From NCBI RefSeq assembly GCF_963662755.1, contig NZ_OY759725.1, forward strand, positions 1,129,781-1,193,780: a stretch of 64,000 nt of DNA. The letters run 5' to 3'. Shown here piece after piece: positions 52,233-61,525 of the stretch. The position numbers and the translations under genes were made by a program. The notes under the pieces are model-generated. The model was not told the DNA's origin, did no database searches, and was given only the letters and a program-made list of their open reading frames with translations. The stretch's first letter is position 1; each line of letters opens with the position of its first letter. This stretch comes from an uncultured Sulfurimonas sp. (lineage in GTDB: Bacteria > Campylobacterota > Campylobacteria > Campylobacterales > Sulfurimonadaceae).

Positions 52233-53626
52233 ATCAACAAATCCTTATAAACTTTCATATAAGAGAGTGCGCTTTTTTCAAATGAAAAATCACACTTCAT
52301 ATTTAAGTCAATAATTTTTTTCATTTTTTTTCTATCTTTATTTAGTTTCAAAGCTCTCAAAATAGCCTTGAGAAATGCATCTTTAGAGTGTTGATGAAAA
52401 ACAATTCCCTCTCCGCACTTCATTTTATTTTCGCTTACACTATCAAAAAGCCCACCAACTGCATGAACAATAGCAATAGTTCCATAACGCATAGCAATCA
52501 TCTGATTTAATCCGCAAGGTTCAAACAAAGATGGCATAACTAAAAAATCAGCCCCTGCATAAAGACGATGTGAAAAATCTTCATCATATCCAAATATAAA
52601 ACGAAAGTTATCATGTTTTTTAGCAATTATTTCAAGTTTATGCTTATAGCTACTAACTCCATCTCCTACAACAACAAAGTTCAAATCATTTTTTAGTAGA
52701 TCTTCAAGACTCTCAAGCAGAAGTTCAAATCCTTTTTGTTCAACCAGCCTTGCTATCATTATAAAAAGTGGTTTTTGTGATGGTTCAAAAGCAAGTTCTT
52801 TTAGAAGTGCTTTTTTATTTATCTCTTTTGCTTTTATGTTTTGCAAACTAAACTTAGATGCAATAGCACTATCTGTAGCTGGATTAAACAGCTCATAATC
52901 TATGCCATTTAAAATGCCTCTAACTTTTTTGCTATGCTTTTTTAAAAAAGTATTTAATCCGCATCCAAATCTTTGGCTCATAATATCTTTTGCATATTGT
53001 GGACTAACTGTTGTGATGGCATCGCTATAAGCTATGCCAGCTTTTATAAAACTAAGTTGATTGTAAAACTCAACTCCATCCATATTGAAGTACTTTTTAT
53101 CTATGCCTAAATCTTCTATTATCTCTTTTTGAAAAAGACCTTGATAAGCGAGGTTATGGATAGTAAAAAGAGTTTTTATATTTAAATTTTTCTCTTTTAT
53201 CCAGAGTGCACTCATTGCGCTGTGCCAATCATTTAGATGCAAAATATCTACATTTAAATGTTTTGCAAGTTCAACTATTGCCGCACAAAAAATTCCAAAA
53301 TTTATGTTGTTATTTGCATATGCTCCACTTTTATCACTATAAAAATCTTTTGAATTACTTATAAGTTCAGAATGAATAAAGTAGGTTTTAATTCCTCTAT
53401 TATCGGCTGTGTAAAGGTCTATCTTGTGAGTCTTAGAACCTAGTTTTACATCAAAAAATATTTTACTTTTTTTAAGTGCATCTATGTTCAAAAATCCATA
53501 AAGAGGCATAACACTTACAATATCTAGATGCTTTTTTAAAGCCTTTGGAAGAGCATAAGCTACATCAGCTAAACCGCCACTCTTCGCATAAGGAAAAATT
53601 TCACTTGCAGCAAAAAGTATTTTCAC
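52229..53626 (-). CDS. Glycogen synthase 2
   Basis: A second GT5 glycogen synthase of 465 residues. Donor-binding loop YAKSGGLADVAYALPKAL (Ser in place of Thr), LHLNDWHSAMSALW, ILNGIDYELFNPAT, IARLVEQKGFELL and EPCGLNQMIAMRYGT are intact. It is diverged from the other synthase in the operon along most of its length, so it is not a recent duplication. It starts with GTG overlapping the galT stop (TAGTG), and no strong ribosome binding site is seen, so translation may depend on coupling. One of the two may prefer UDP- rather than ADP-glucose. Confidence 0.88.
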   Translation of the reverse strand: MKILFAASEIFPYAKSGGLADVAYALPKALKKHLDIVSVMPLYGFLNIDALKKSKIFFDVKLGSKTHKIDLYTADNRGIKTYFIHSELISNSKDFYSDKSGAYANNNINFGIFCAAIVELAKHLNVDILHLNDWHSAMSALWIKEKNLNIKTLFTIHNLAYQGLFQKEIIEDLGIDKKYFNMDGVEFYNQLSFIKAGIAYSDAITTVSPQYAKDIMSQRFGCGLNTFLKKHSKKVRGILNGIDYELFNPATDSAIASKFSLQNIKAKEINKKALLKELAFEPSQKPLFIMIARLVEQKGFELLLESLEDLLKNDLNFVVVGDGVSSYKHKLEIIAKKHDNFRFIFGYDEDFSHRLYAGADFLVMPSLFEPCGLNQMIAMRYGTIAIVHAVGGLFDSVSENKMKCGEGIVFHQHSKDAFLKAILRALKLNKDRKKMKKIIDLNMKCDFSFEKSALSYMKVYKDLLI

Positions 53627-54648
53627 TAAAAATCATTTGAGTTTAATAATTTTGCGCACTCTTCGGGAGCTACAGGATTTATCATCATATTGGTAGAGAG
53701 TTCAAAACCACCAAGATTATAAATACGTGGAACTATACGCAAAGTAAAACGATAATTTTCATCTAAAGAGTCCATATAAGGTTCATTTTCAAAGTTTACA
53801 TTTAATGGTGCTTGAGCAAAATAAAGATTATAATCAAACTCACCAAGTTGATATGTTAGTTTCTTAAAAACATCTTTTATAATCCTTGCAAAATCACTAA
53901 TATCATCTCTTGAACACTTCTCTAAACACGTAAAATTAAGCTTTGGTACTATCATAACTTCAAAAGCAAAACCACTTGCATAAGGGCAAAATGCAACAAA
54001 ATTTCCCACTTGTGAGACTATGCGTTTATTAGCAAATATTTCATTTTGCAAAATATCTTCGACTATACCACGACCATGTCTGCGATAATAGTTCATATTT
54101 CTACTTAAAAACACCACTTCATCTCTAGGCATAACAGGAAGTGCTAAAATCTGCGTATGTGGATGCTCTTGTGTAGCCCCTGACATTCCCCCAGAATTTT
54201 TAAAGATGCTAAGATGTATAAAGCGTTTATCTTTTCTTAAATCTTCCATACGAATCATCATACTTCTAAGCCAAAACTCAATCCCTGTAGCTCCTAGTTC
54301 TTCCATGGTGCAATCATGGCAAGGAGAGTCTATTAAAACTTCATGAGCGCCTACACCTGGAATATACTCAAACATACCTTCTCTACAAGATTTATCTTCT
54401 AGTTCAATCTGTACAGCCTTGTAAAGATTTGGAATAACGCGAGTTTTCCATCCAGAAGTATTTGGAGTGTTATTACGAATAGCGTAAATTTCTGGCGGAG
54501 TAAGGTCTTCATTTGTTTCACAAAAAGGACATCGATAATTATTAGAGTGTTCAAGTCTTTTAATCTTAGTAAAATCAAGTCTATTAAGTCTCTCAGGCGC
54601 TATAAGAATATATTGATTGTGGATACGATCAAGACGGATTTCAGACAT
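53626..54648 (-). CDS. galT: Galactose-1-phosphate uridylyltransferase family (GalT)
   Basis: Protein of 340 residues, HIT-fold, exchanging UMP between UDP-glucose and galactose 1-phosphate. Motifs are YRCPFCETNEDLTPPE (Zn-type cysteines), VGAHEVLIDSP, GGMSGATQEHPHTQILALPV (HPH with the nucleophile histidine) and EVMIVPKLNF. The start is the ATG with GGAG 6 nt upstream. No galactokinase is nearby; in glycogen operons GalT-like proteins often act as glucose-1-phosphate adenylyl- or uridylyltransferases. It overlaps the GH57 gene upstream by 8 nt. Confidence 0.85.
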   Translation of the reverse strand: MSEIRLDRIHNQYILIAPERLNRLDFTKIKRLEHSNNYRCPFCETNEDLTPPEIYAIRNNTPNTSGWKTRVIPNLYKAVQIELEDKSCREGMFEYIPGVGAHEVLIDSPCHDCTMEELGATGIEFWLRSMMIRMEDLRKDKRFIHLSIFKNSGGMSGATQEHPHTQILALPVMPRDEVVFLSRNMNYYRRHGRGIVEDILQNEIFANKRIVSQVGNFVAFCPYASGFAFEVMIVPKLNFTCLEKCSRDDISDFARIIKDVFKKLTYQLGEFDYNLYFAQAPLNVNFENEPYMDSLDENYRFTLRIVPRIYNLGGFELSTNMMINPVAPEECAKLLNSNDF

Positions 54649-56668
54649 TTGAGACTCCAAGATGCATTTGTATATTTAACTCAGATGCAAAAGCTACGCT
54701 AAATATTAAAGATATCTGCTGTGCAACTCTATCAAAACCATTCTCACTTTGAGAGACAGTATTTAGTATATAAGCATCTATGTTCATTGCTTTTGTGCAT
54801 CTGAGTGTAATCTCTTTTTGTGTAAAGCTATCAACAATACTAAGAGTTTCTATGTTAGAGATGCTTAAACCATCTTCTAAATTTTTGCCATTTAACAAAA
54901 CAAGATAAGGATTTTTAAAGTGAAAGTTAAACTCCATCGCATAAAAGAGTTCACCTGCATAATCACTCTTGCATCTAAAGTCTAGACTCAAACCATCATC
55001 TTCAAAAACATAACGCTTCTCAACTCTACTCTCATAGCTATCTTGAAGATAAAATTTGCCATTTCGTAAAAAAGTATTTGTTTGTGCATCTAGTTCATAA
55101 GCGCTATTTGCAAAATCTCCAATTTCACAAAATGAAAGAGTTTTAAAAGAGTTTAAATCAAAAGGAGTTTGTGAAAAATGATCAACAAAAGAGTTCTTTG
55201 GATGCCAATCATAAATAAGCTCATCCCTTAGAGTTTCATCCACATCTTTTACAATGTTATGAATACTTTGAACCTCATCACTAGCTTCAACTTGAGTAGG
55301 TCTCTTTTTTGGATGCAGTATCTCTTCATGATAAGCTTCTTTACGTCTCATAATTGTATTTTGCCAATTAAAGAGTTTATCTAGTGAACCAAACTCTAGC
55401 ATCTGAGCACCTACACATGAAAAGACAGATGAAAGAGATTTGCTAAGTACTTTTAACTCTTGATATCCATCTTTATCTATATCACAATATTCGTATGTGA
55501 TTTTTTCTTTAGCTTGACTTTGCTCTATTTCTAGTAAATAGCTATAAGCATTATCTCTCAAAATATCAAGATATAATCCTCCAAAGATGCCATGCCAAAG
55601 GACATCATTTGTTTGTAGTTTATAAAGACTCTCTAAAGAAGAACTATCTAAAGTATCTTGTTTAAGACTCCAATACAACATTCTTTTATGCAAGTAGTTG
55701 CTCTCATGATATTTTATAAAAAAGTTTTTCCATATGCCACCTTTAATAAAGGCTACACCCTCTCTATCAAAATAATCATCTCCCAACTTTTCTTTAAGTG
55801 CTTCAAGTGCTAATGTTTGATTGGTTTTTAAGCTCCACTCTCCCATCTCAAAATAAGAAGTATTGTTTATATAAGCAAGACCTTTTGAATGATTTTGCTC
55901 TAAATACTCACCATAATGTTTAGTCTCTATCTCTTTATGAGATAAAACAGCTTCTACAAAATGTTCTAACCATCTATTTTTATAAACTTGTTCATGTGTT
56001 TTTGACCATAAGCCAAATTTTTCACCATCATCAAAAATGATAGCTGCAGAGTTTTCTTCTTTTGCATACTCAAGTATTGCATCTATAGCATGATTTACAC
56101 TACTAAAAGGGAGTGCATAGCGTAGTTTTTTAGAGATTGGAAACAGACTAAGATAGTGACCACTCTCTTCTGTTTCATAGTAACCATCCATTTTTGAAGA
56201 CTCAAAACCACTACTTAAAAAGTGATAATCATCAACCATAGTGTACTGAGTTCCAACGGCTTGCAAGTCAGGAATGATTGCAGGTTCCCAAACACGCTCA
56301 CTTAGCCATAAACCCTTTGGCATAACACCTAGATGCTCTTTTATGTAGTTGTTTAGTTTAGAAACTTGAGCTTGACGATCTTTTGATGGAATAGCACTAA
56401 GAACAGGTTCATAGTAACCAGCACTAATCCACTCAATCGCACCAAGTTGAGTTAATTTTTTCATATTATTAAAAATCTTTGTATGTTTTGTGCGAATAAT
56501 ATCAAGCAACCAACCACTACAATGCAAGGCAAATTTAAACTCAGGATATTTAGACATTGTCTCAAAAAAAGGCTCATAACAAAGTGCTACTGCCTCATCT
56601 ACAGCCTTAGCCGTATTATCAACAGGTTGATGCATATGAATACCAAACAAAAGAGAAACTTTTTTCAC
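54641..56668 (-). CDS. GH57 4-alpha-glucanotransferase-like enzyme
   Basis: GH57 protein of 675 residues, like Thermococcus litoralis 4-alpha-glucanotransferase in length and layout. The N-terminal barrel begins LFGIHMHQPVDN, with the nucleophile glutamate in LWLSERVWEP (E124) and the catalytic Asp in AIIFDDGEKFGL (D213/D214), at nearly the same positions as the T. litoralis residues E123 and D214. The C-terminal 250 residues resemble DUF1925/DUF1926 beta domains. It should transfer or trim alpha-1,4-glucan chains. It starts 8 nt after the second GH57 gene. Confidence 0.85.
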   Translation of the reverse strand: MKKVSLLFGIHMHQPVDNTAKAVDEAVALCYEPFFETMSKYPEFKFALHCSGWLLDIIRTKHTKIFNNMKKLTQLGAIEWISAGYYEPVLSAIPSKDRQAQVSKLNNYIKEHLGVMPKGLWLSERVWEPAIIPDLQAVGTQYTMVDDYHFLSSGFESSKMDGYYETEESGHYLSLFPISKKLRYALPFSSVNHAIDAILEYAKEENSAAIIFDDGEKFGLWSKTHEQVYKNRWLEHFVEAVLSHKEIETKHYGEYLEQNHSKGLAYINNTSYFEMGEWSLKTNQTLALEALKEKLGDDYFDREGVAFIKGGIWKNFFIKYHESNYLHKRMLYWSLKQDTLDSSSLESLYKLQTNDVLWHGIFGGLYLDILRDNAYSYLLEIEQSQAKEKITYEYCDIDKDGYQELKVLSKSLSSVFSCVGAQMLEFGSLDKLFNWQNTIMRRKEAYHEEILHPKKRPTQVEASDEVQSIHNIVKDVDETLRDELIYDWHPKNSFVDHFSQTPFDLNSFKTLSFCEIGDFANSAYELDAQTNTFLRNGKFYLQDSYESRVEKRYVFEDDGLSLDFRCKSDYAGELFYAMEFNFHFKNPYLVLLNGKNLEDGLSISNIETLSIVDSFTQKEITLRCTKAMNIDAYILNTVSQSENGFDRVAQQISLIFSVAFASELNIQMHLGVSNV

Positions 56669-56676
56669 ATAAACTC

Positions 56677-58713
56677 CTAAACAAACCAGTTTTTATTGTA
56701 ATTGGTTTTTAAATCAATCTCTAATTCACCAAAACCTGGAAGCGTTTGCACAACATTATCTTCTTTAGTAAATTCAAAACGAAACTCAACTATATCTAAA
56801 TCTATAAATGACTTATCTATACGCATCTCCATGATTGAGCGAGATGAAATTTCTATGCTAATTCCCATAAATTTCTCCTCACAATATCCATCTATAAAAG
56901 CACTAAACTTTATACTTTTACTAAACTTTATTGGCTCTATAATAACTGTAATCGTATCACATTCATAAAGTTCTTGTATATTTGACTCAAAAGCAAAGTA
57001 AACATATGTATCATCTTGTCCATAAAGTATTTTAGAAACAGGGCCTCTTACTTTATCCATAGTTGAAAAAAGTTTGCTCTCATCAACAACACCGCAACCT
57101 AACCATTCAAAAAATGAGTCTTTAACACCATTTACAGGCGGCGAGATATGGGATTTTGGTTTTATCCAAAAATCTTGAGAACTTCTGTTTTTACTTATAG
57201 GATTAAATAAATCTGATGGCGCAGATACATTCATAAGCTTGTAAATATCTATGAGATGCGAACGAAAAAGAGTGTCAAACTCACTAGCAAAATCACTAAA
57301 ATGATCATCTCCATACCACCAAAACCAATCCGAACACTCTGCAAATAAAAAATGCTCAGTAATTTTTGCTTTTACCTCATCCTTTAAATTTAATACATGA
57401 CGATTATAATCACGCTTAGTAAGATATATAAGCTCCCATGCACGAGTTTTTTCACGATGTCCAACCCAAGTATTAAACTCACCATTTATCCAACTTCCAG
57501 CCGCTAAAGAGTTTAAAGGCTTAGATGCAAGCTTAATAACATCATCCATATGAAGAGTCTTACACCAGTGAGATTGTTCTAGATTTGCGTAGAGTGCATC
57601 AAAAAAATCAAAGGCATTATTTGGAAAAAATTCCCACGCATTTTCAGCATCTAAAATCACAAAAGCACTATTGTTAGAGTCCTCTTCGTTTATAGAAGCA
57701 AGATTAGAAAGAAAGTGTTTTGCTGCCTTGGAAGCATCCCAATAACGATAAGTAAAACCGATGAGATCACTAAGTTTTCTATCACGAAAGCAGATGCAAA
57801 CATCATTGAAATTATATGGAGCATATAAATTTCTTCTTTGCGAAGAGTTTAGTGATTTAAAGAGTATGGCCTCATCTGTTGCGACCCATTTTACACCGCA
57901 CTCTTTTAAAAGTGTTAAACTTTTTTCATCCACTCCACCCTCAGCAGGCCAAAATCCCTCAGGAGTAAAACCAAATGTTTCTTCAAAAAGCTCTATTGCT
58001 CGTTGTATATGAAGCCTTGCATCATCTTCAAGAGATATGCTCTGTTTTGGAAGATTAGTTGAACTATTTGCTTTTGTTGCGTTGTTCATATCCATAAGAA
58101 GAGGTAATATTGGATGATTTAAAGGAGTAGTTGAGATGCTTATTCTTCCATCGTTATAGAGTGATTTATAATAATCAAATATACCTGATATAAACCTAGA
58201 TAACTCTCCAAGAAGTAACTCTTTATCCATTTGATTATAGTTAGATTCTTTTTTGATTAAACTATCTACTACTCTATTGTTTGTGCGAAGATACTCACCG
58301 CACCAAGCAAGAATAAAAAGCACTTGCAAATCAAAAAATTCACTATTGTCATAATGCTCTTTATTATAAAGTTTTTCATAAGATGGCAATCTTTTAACCA
58401 TAGTTTCATATGGTGTACTTTTACAAATCTTTATCATCCAAATTCTATCAGTTTGACTAATATTAGGTATATCTTGCATCCATAAACTTAAAAAAACATC
58501 ATTTTCATGAGGTTTTTCATAGTAAAGCTTTAACTGATTTATGAGCGGTGGCGTAATGTTAAAAGTCGCTTTTAACTCTTTGTGACGCTCTAGCATCCAC
58601 GCCATATCATAGTAATCTTTTATGGCATGTAAAAAAACCCATGGCATCTGCATCTTATCTGATGAGTTACGATAATCTGGTTGATGCATATGCCATATAA
58701 AACTAAGATTCAT
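56677..58713 (-). CDS. GH57 alpha-amylase/amylopullulanase-like enzyme
   Basis: Second GH57 protein, 678 residues, with SFIWHMHQPDYRNS at the start. The nucleophile is in GFWPAEGGVDEKSL (E258), the catalytic aspartate segment is VILDAENAWEFFP, and WINGEFNTWVGHREKTRAWE is a family signature of bacterial GH57 amylases. The C-terminal 150 residues resemble a DOMON-like beta domain and contain PGFGELEIDL. It has no signal peptide and so should act on cytoplasmic glycogen. It is followed by the glucanotransferase gene 8 nt on. Confidence 0.85.
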   Translation of the reverse strand: MNLSFIWHMHQPDYRNSSDKMQMPWVFLHAIKDYYDMAWMLERHKELKATFNITPPLINQLKLYYEKPHENDVFLSLWMQDIPNISQTDRIWMIKICKSTPYETMVKRLPSYEKLYNKEHYDNSEFFDLQVLFILAWCGEYLRTNNRVVDSLIKKESNYNQMDKELLLGELSRFISGIFDYYKSLYNDGRISISTTPLNHPILPLLMDMNNATKANSSTNLPKQSISLEDDARLHIQRAIELFEETFGFTPEGFWPAEGGVDEKSLTLLKECGVKWVATDEAILFKSLNSSQRRNLYAPYNFNDVCICFRDRKLSDLIGFTYRYWDASKAAKHFLSNLASINEEDSNNSAFVILDAENAWEFFPNNAFDFFDALYANLEQSHWCKTLHMDDVIKLASKPLNSLAAGSWINGEFNTWVGHREKTRAWELIYLTKRDYNRHVLNLKDEVKAKITEHFLFAECSDWFWWYGDDHFSDFASEFDTLFRSHLIDIYKLMNVSAPSDLFNPISKNRSSQDFWIKPKSHISPPVNGVKDSFFEWLGCGVVDESKLFSTMDKVRGPVSKILYGQDDTYVYFAFESNIQELYECDTITVIIEPIKFSKSIKFSAFIDGYCEEKFMGISIEISSRSIMEMRIDKSFIDLDIVEFRFEFTKEDNVVQTLPGFGELEIDLKTNYNKNWFV

Positions 58714-58723
58714 AACTATGTCC

Positions 58724-61225
58724 TTATTCTGCTGACCATTTTTTTATTTTAGCACTATATTTTTCATATATTGCATCTCCGGCTTCTTTGTTTGTAGCTT
58801 GAATATAGATATTTAAATAACTATTATAATTATCTGGAATCATCAATATCCAATCAGTTTCATTTTCCCAAATTTTCACTCCATCAAGTGCAGACGAGCG
58901 TTTGTTTTTTGCACTCTCAAGAAACTTACGCATCATTTTACCTTTTAGCGCTTGAGTACAATCAACTTTTATATAACGATAATCAAAAGAGTCAATATCT
59001 TTACTAAGCTCTGAGAGTTTCACTTTATTTTTAATCAATAGTTGCATTATTTTAAGGCTTGTGTACATAGCATCTCTTGTGATACCAAATTCACTAAAAG
59101 CAAAGTTACCATCAACTGTAGCTATTAAAAAATACTCTCTAAATTTACTTGCTTTAAAATTAAGATAATTACCTCTATCTATTTCTAAATTTTCAAAGTA
59201 AATTATATCTGGCGCCCATGTTGGTAAAAATACTTTTCTTTTCTTATCTACAGAGTCCATATTTAAAAGTTTTAAAACTGCCAACAAAGCATTTTTCTTA
59301 TCAAGAAGTTCTCCCCCATCTGCAATAAGACTAAGTTGTTGCTCATTTGGATGAATGATAATTCCCATATCGTACTCTAAACTTTTAACAATTTTACAAA
59401 TATCACTTTGGCTACGCTCTTCTAAAGAAGCAAAATTGAAGAGTTTTTGATCGCTTTTATATGCATTAAGTATGATTTTGTTTATACCTAAATCACTAAG
59501 TATATTTGGAAAAATATCTGTAGTAGTTCCATACATAAGGTCAACAGCTACACTAAAATCACTATGTTTTGTAAAACATCCATCAAACATTTTCTCAACA
59601 GCCATCTTATACTCATTGCACTCTTCATGATGCATAGTTTCTCTAACTACACCTATTTTAGAGTATTCAACACGACGAAATTTTTCTCCAAAAAAAGACT
59701 TTTCTATCAACTTTACTGAGTTAGCATCTATACGAATAGCATCTTCAGTAAAGAGCGTAACCCCTGAACTTGTAGGATCGTTTATACCTTGTTCAAAGTG
59801 AGCACCTCCAACGAGGCTATCATCATTTGCTAAAGCATAACGAAGTACTGAGGGTGGAGCACCATTTAGATGCACTACATTTACACCTGAAGATAAAATA
59901 CCACTAAAAAATGCACGTTTTAGCATATTTGAAGCCTTAGCATTATCGCATCCAACAATAACTTTTGAGCCAACAGGGAGCAAAGATGCAAAAGCTTCAG
60001 CTAGTTTAGTTGTCATTTCACAAGATAACTCAACATTAGTTTTACCAAAAACACTTCCATTTTCAAATATAGAATTTTTATAACGGCTTCCTAAAACAAG
60101 ATTATTATTTACAATAGCTGCAGGTTCTATTTTTTTATTTGGCCAGATAATTACATCTTGTTCAAACTTTACCAACTCACCTACACTACACCCTTCGGCA
60201 AGTATTACACCAAGTTTTGCAGTTACATTTTTATCTATGGTATTGTCATTACAAATCACACTATGGTTTAAACGAACATTTTTACCAATAGTTATATTTT
60301 TCCACAATACAGAGTTATAAATCTTACTACCTTTTTCAATAGTTACATTATCTCCTATGGATACATTATTTAGTTTTACATTATCTTTAATTGTGACATT
60401 GTTTCCAAGCACAACCGTTCCTGTAATTTCAACACTATCATTTAACTCATAAGGTTCTTGAGAGTATAAAATACCATTAGGATATTGTTGTGCTTTAGCT
60501 GGAATTACAAAATTTATAATATTGTTTAAGATATCTTCATATACATCACGATAACTCTCAGGATTTCCTACATCACGCCAATATCCCTCAAAATTATAAG
60601 CCATAAGCTTAATCTTTTTTCTCATCAATAAAGGGAAGAGATCTTTACCAAAATCAAAATTTTCTCCCTCAGGAATATAGTCAAGAATTTCTGGTTCTAA
60701 AATATAAATACCTGTATTTATCGTATCACTAAAAACTTCGCCCCAACTTGGTTTTTCTAAAAATTTTTCAATTATATTATCTTCATTTGAAATAACTACT
60801 CCAAATTCCAAAGGATTATCTACTGATGTAAGACCTATAGAGAGTTTTGAGTTTTTATTTTTATGAAAAGAGATAATTTTTTTAAAGTCAAAATCTGTTA
60901 CTAAGTCTCCGCTTATTATTATAAAGTTCTCATCTCCAATATGTTTTTGAGCAAGTTTTACAGCACCCGCAGTACCATAATCATCATCTGGTATGACATA
61001 AGTTATTTTTATACCAAAATCACTACCATTTTTAAAATAATCTTTAATTGTATCTGGTTTAAAATAGAGCAAAACAATAAATTCTGAAATACCTAAGTCC
61101 CTAAGTGACATCATTGTATATTCCATCATTGGACGATTAAAGATTGGTAACATTGGTTTTACCATAGAGTTTGTTAAAGGTTGGATTCTTGAACCAAATC
61201 CACCTGCCATAACTACTGCTTTCAA
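58724..61225 (-). CDS. Fused sugar nucleotidyltransferase / beta-helix / degenerate phosphomannomutase-like protein
   Basis: Protein of 833 residues. Residues 1-235 are a nucleotidyltransferase (VVMAGGFGSRIQPLTNSMVK; FIIISGDLVTDFDF; GYWRDVGNPESY), 250-380 a left-handed beta-helix, and about 390-833 a phosphohexomutase-like region. In the last, the phosphoserine loop TASHNP is replaced by GAHFEQGINDPTS with no serine in place, and the metal loop DGDGDR is replaced by HPNEQQLSLIADGG. The mutase should therefore be inactive, as in several bacterial mannose-1-phosphate guanylyltransferase fusions. TTG start with AAGGAG 7 nt upstream. In this operon it may supply the nucleotide glucose for glycogen, as no glgC is present. 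Confidence 0.82.
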   Translation of the reverse strand: MKAVVMAGGFGSRIQPLTNSMVKPMLPIFNRPMMEYTMMSLRDLGISEFIVLLYFKPDTIKDYFKNGSDFGIKITYVIPDDDYGTAGAVKLAQKHIGDENFIIISGDLVTDFDFKKIISFHKNKNSKLSIGLTSVDNPLEFGVVISNEDNIIEKFLEKPSWGEVFSDTINTGIYILEPEILDYIPEGENFDFGKDLFPLLMRKKIKLMAYNFEGYWRDVGNPESYRDVYEDILNNIINFVIPAKAQQYPNGILYSQEPYELNDSVEITGTVVLGNNVTIKDNVKLNNVSIGDNVTIEKGSKIYNSVLWKNITIGKNVRLNHSVICNDNTIDKNVTAKLGVILAEGCSVGELVKFEQDVIIWPNKKIEPAAIVNNNLVLGSRYKNSIFENGSVFGKTNVELSCEMTTKLAEAFASLLPVGSKVIVGCDNAKASNMLKRAFFSGILSSGVNVVHLNGAPPSVLRYALANDDSLVGGAHFEQGINDPTSSGVTLFTEDAIRIDANSVKLIEKSFFGEKFRRVEYSKIGVVRETMHHEECNEYKMAVEKMFDGCFTKHSDFSVAVDLMYGTTTDIFPNILSDLGINKIILNAYKSDQKLFNFASLEERSQSDICKIVKSLEYDMGIIIHPNEQQLSLIADGGELLDKKNALLAVLKLLNMDSVDKKRKVFLPTWAPDIIYFENLEIDRGNYLNFKASKFREYFLIATVDGNFAFSEFGITRDAMYTSLKIMQLLIKNKVKLSELSKDIDSFDYRYIKVDCTQALKGKMMRKFLESAKNKRSSALDGVKIWENETDWILMIPDNYNSYLNIYIQATNKEAGDAIYEKYSAKIKKWSAE

Positions 61226-61246
61226 ATAAGACTCCTTTGTTTTATA

Positions 61247-61525
61247 TTAAAGCTTTAATAAGCTGTTTAAAGAACCAAATGGCGACTCTACACATTCTAA
61301 TTCACTATCACACTGCCACGTATCATTGCTAGAGCGATATCCAAACTGATACTCTGCATCTATTGGAAAAACTTTTGTTATATAAAACTCTCCACTCTTT
61401 TTAACTTTCATTGGCTCATCTTGCCAATCATTCCACTCACCACAAATAACTAAACTCTCTTGTGCTTGAGGCATAATACTAAAAGTAACCCAAGCTTTTT
61501 TACCTTTTTTTGTTATCTTAATCAT
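61247..61525 (-). CDS. Free-standing CBM48 (glycogen-binding) protein
   Basis: A 92-residue protein made of a single carbohydrate-binding domain of the CBM48/AMPK-beta type: AWVTFSIMPQAQESLVICGE, then WNDWQDEPMKVKKSGEFYIT and VFPIDAEYQFGYRSSNDTW. The aromatic WNDW and the later W are the expected glucan contacts. The ATG chosen overlaps the preceding phosphorylase stop; an in-frame start farther upstream would overlap it by 50 nt. It may tether the adjacent enzymes to glycogen or act as a regulatory subunit. No enzyme domain is attached. Confidence 0.75.
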   Translation of the reverse strand: MIKITKKGKKAWVTFSIMPQAQESLVICGEWNDWQDEPMKVKKSGEFYITKVFPIDAEYQFGYRSSNDTWQCDSELECVESPFGSLNSLLKL

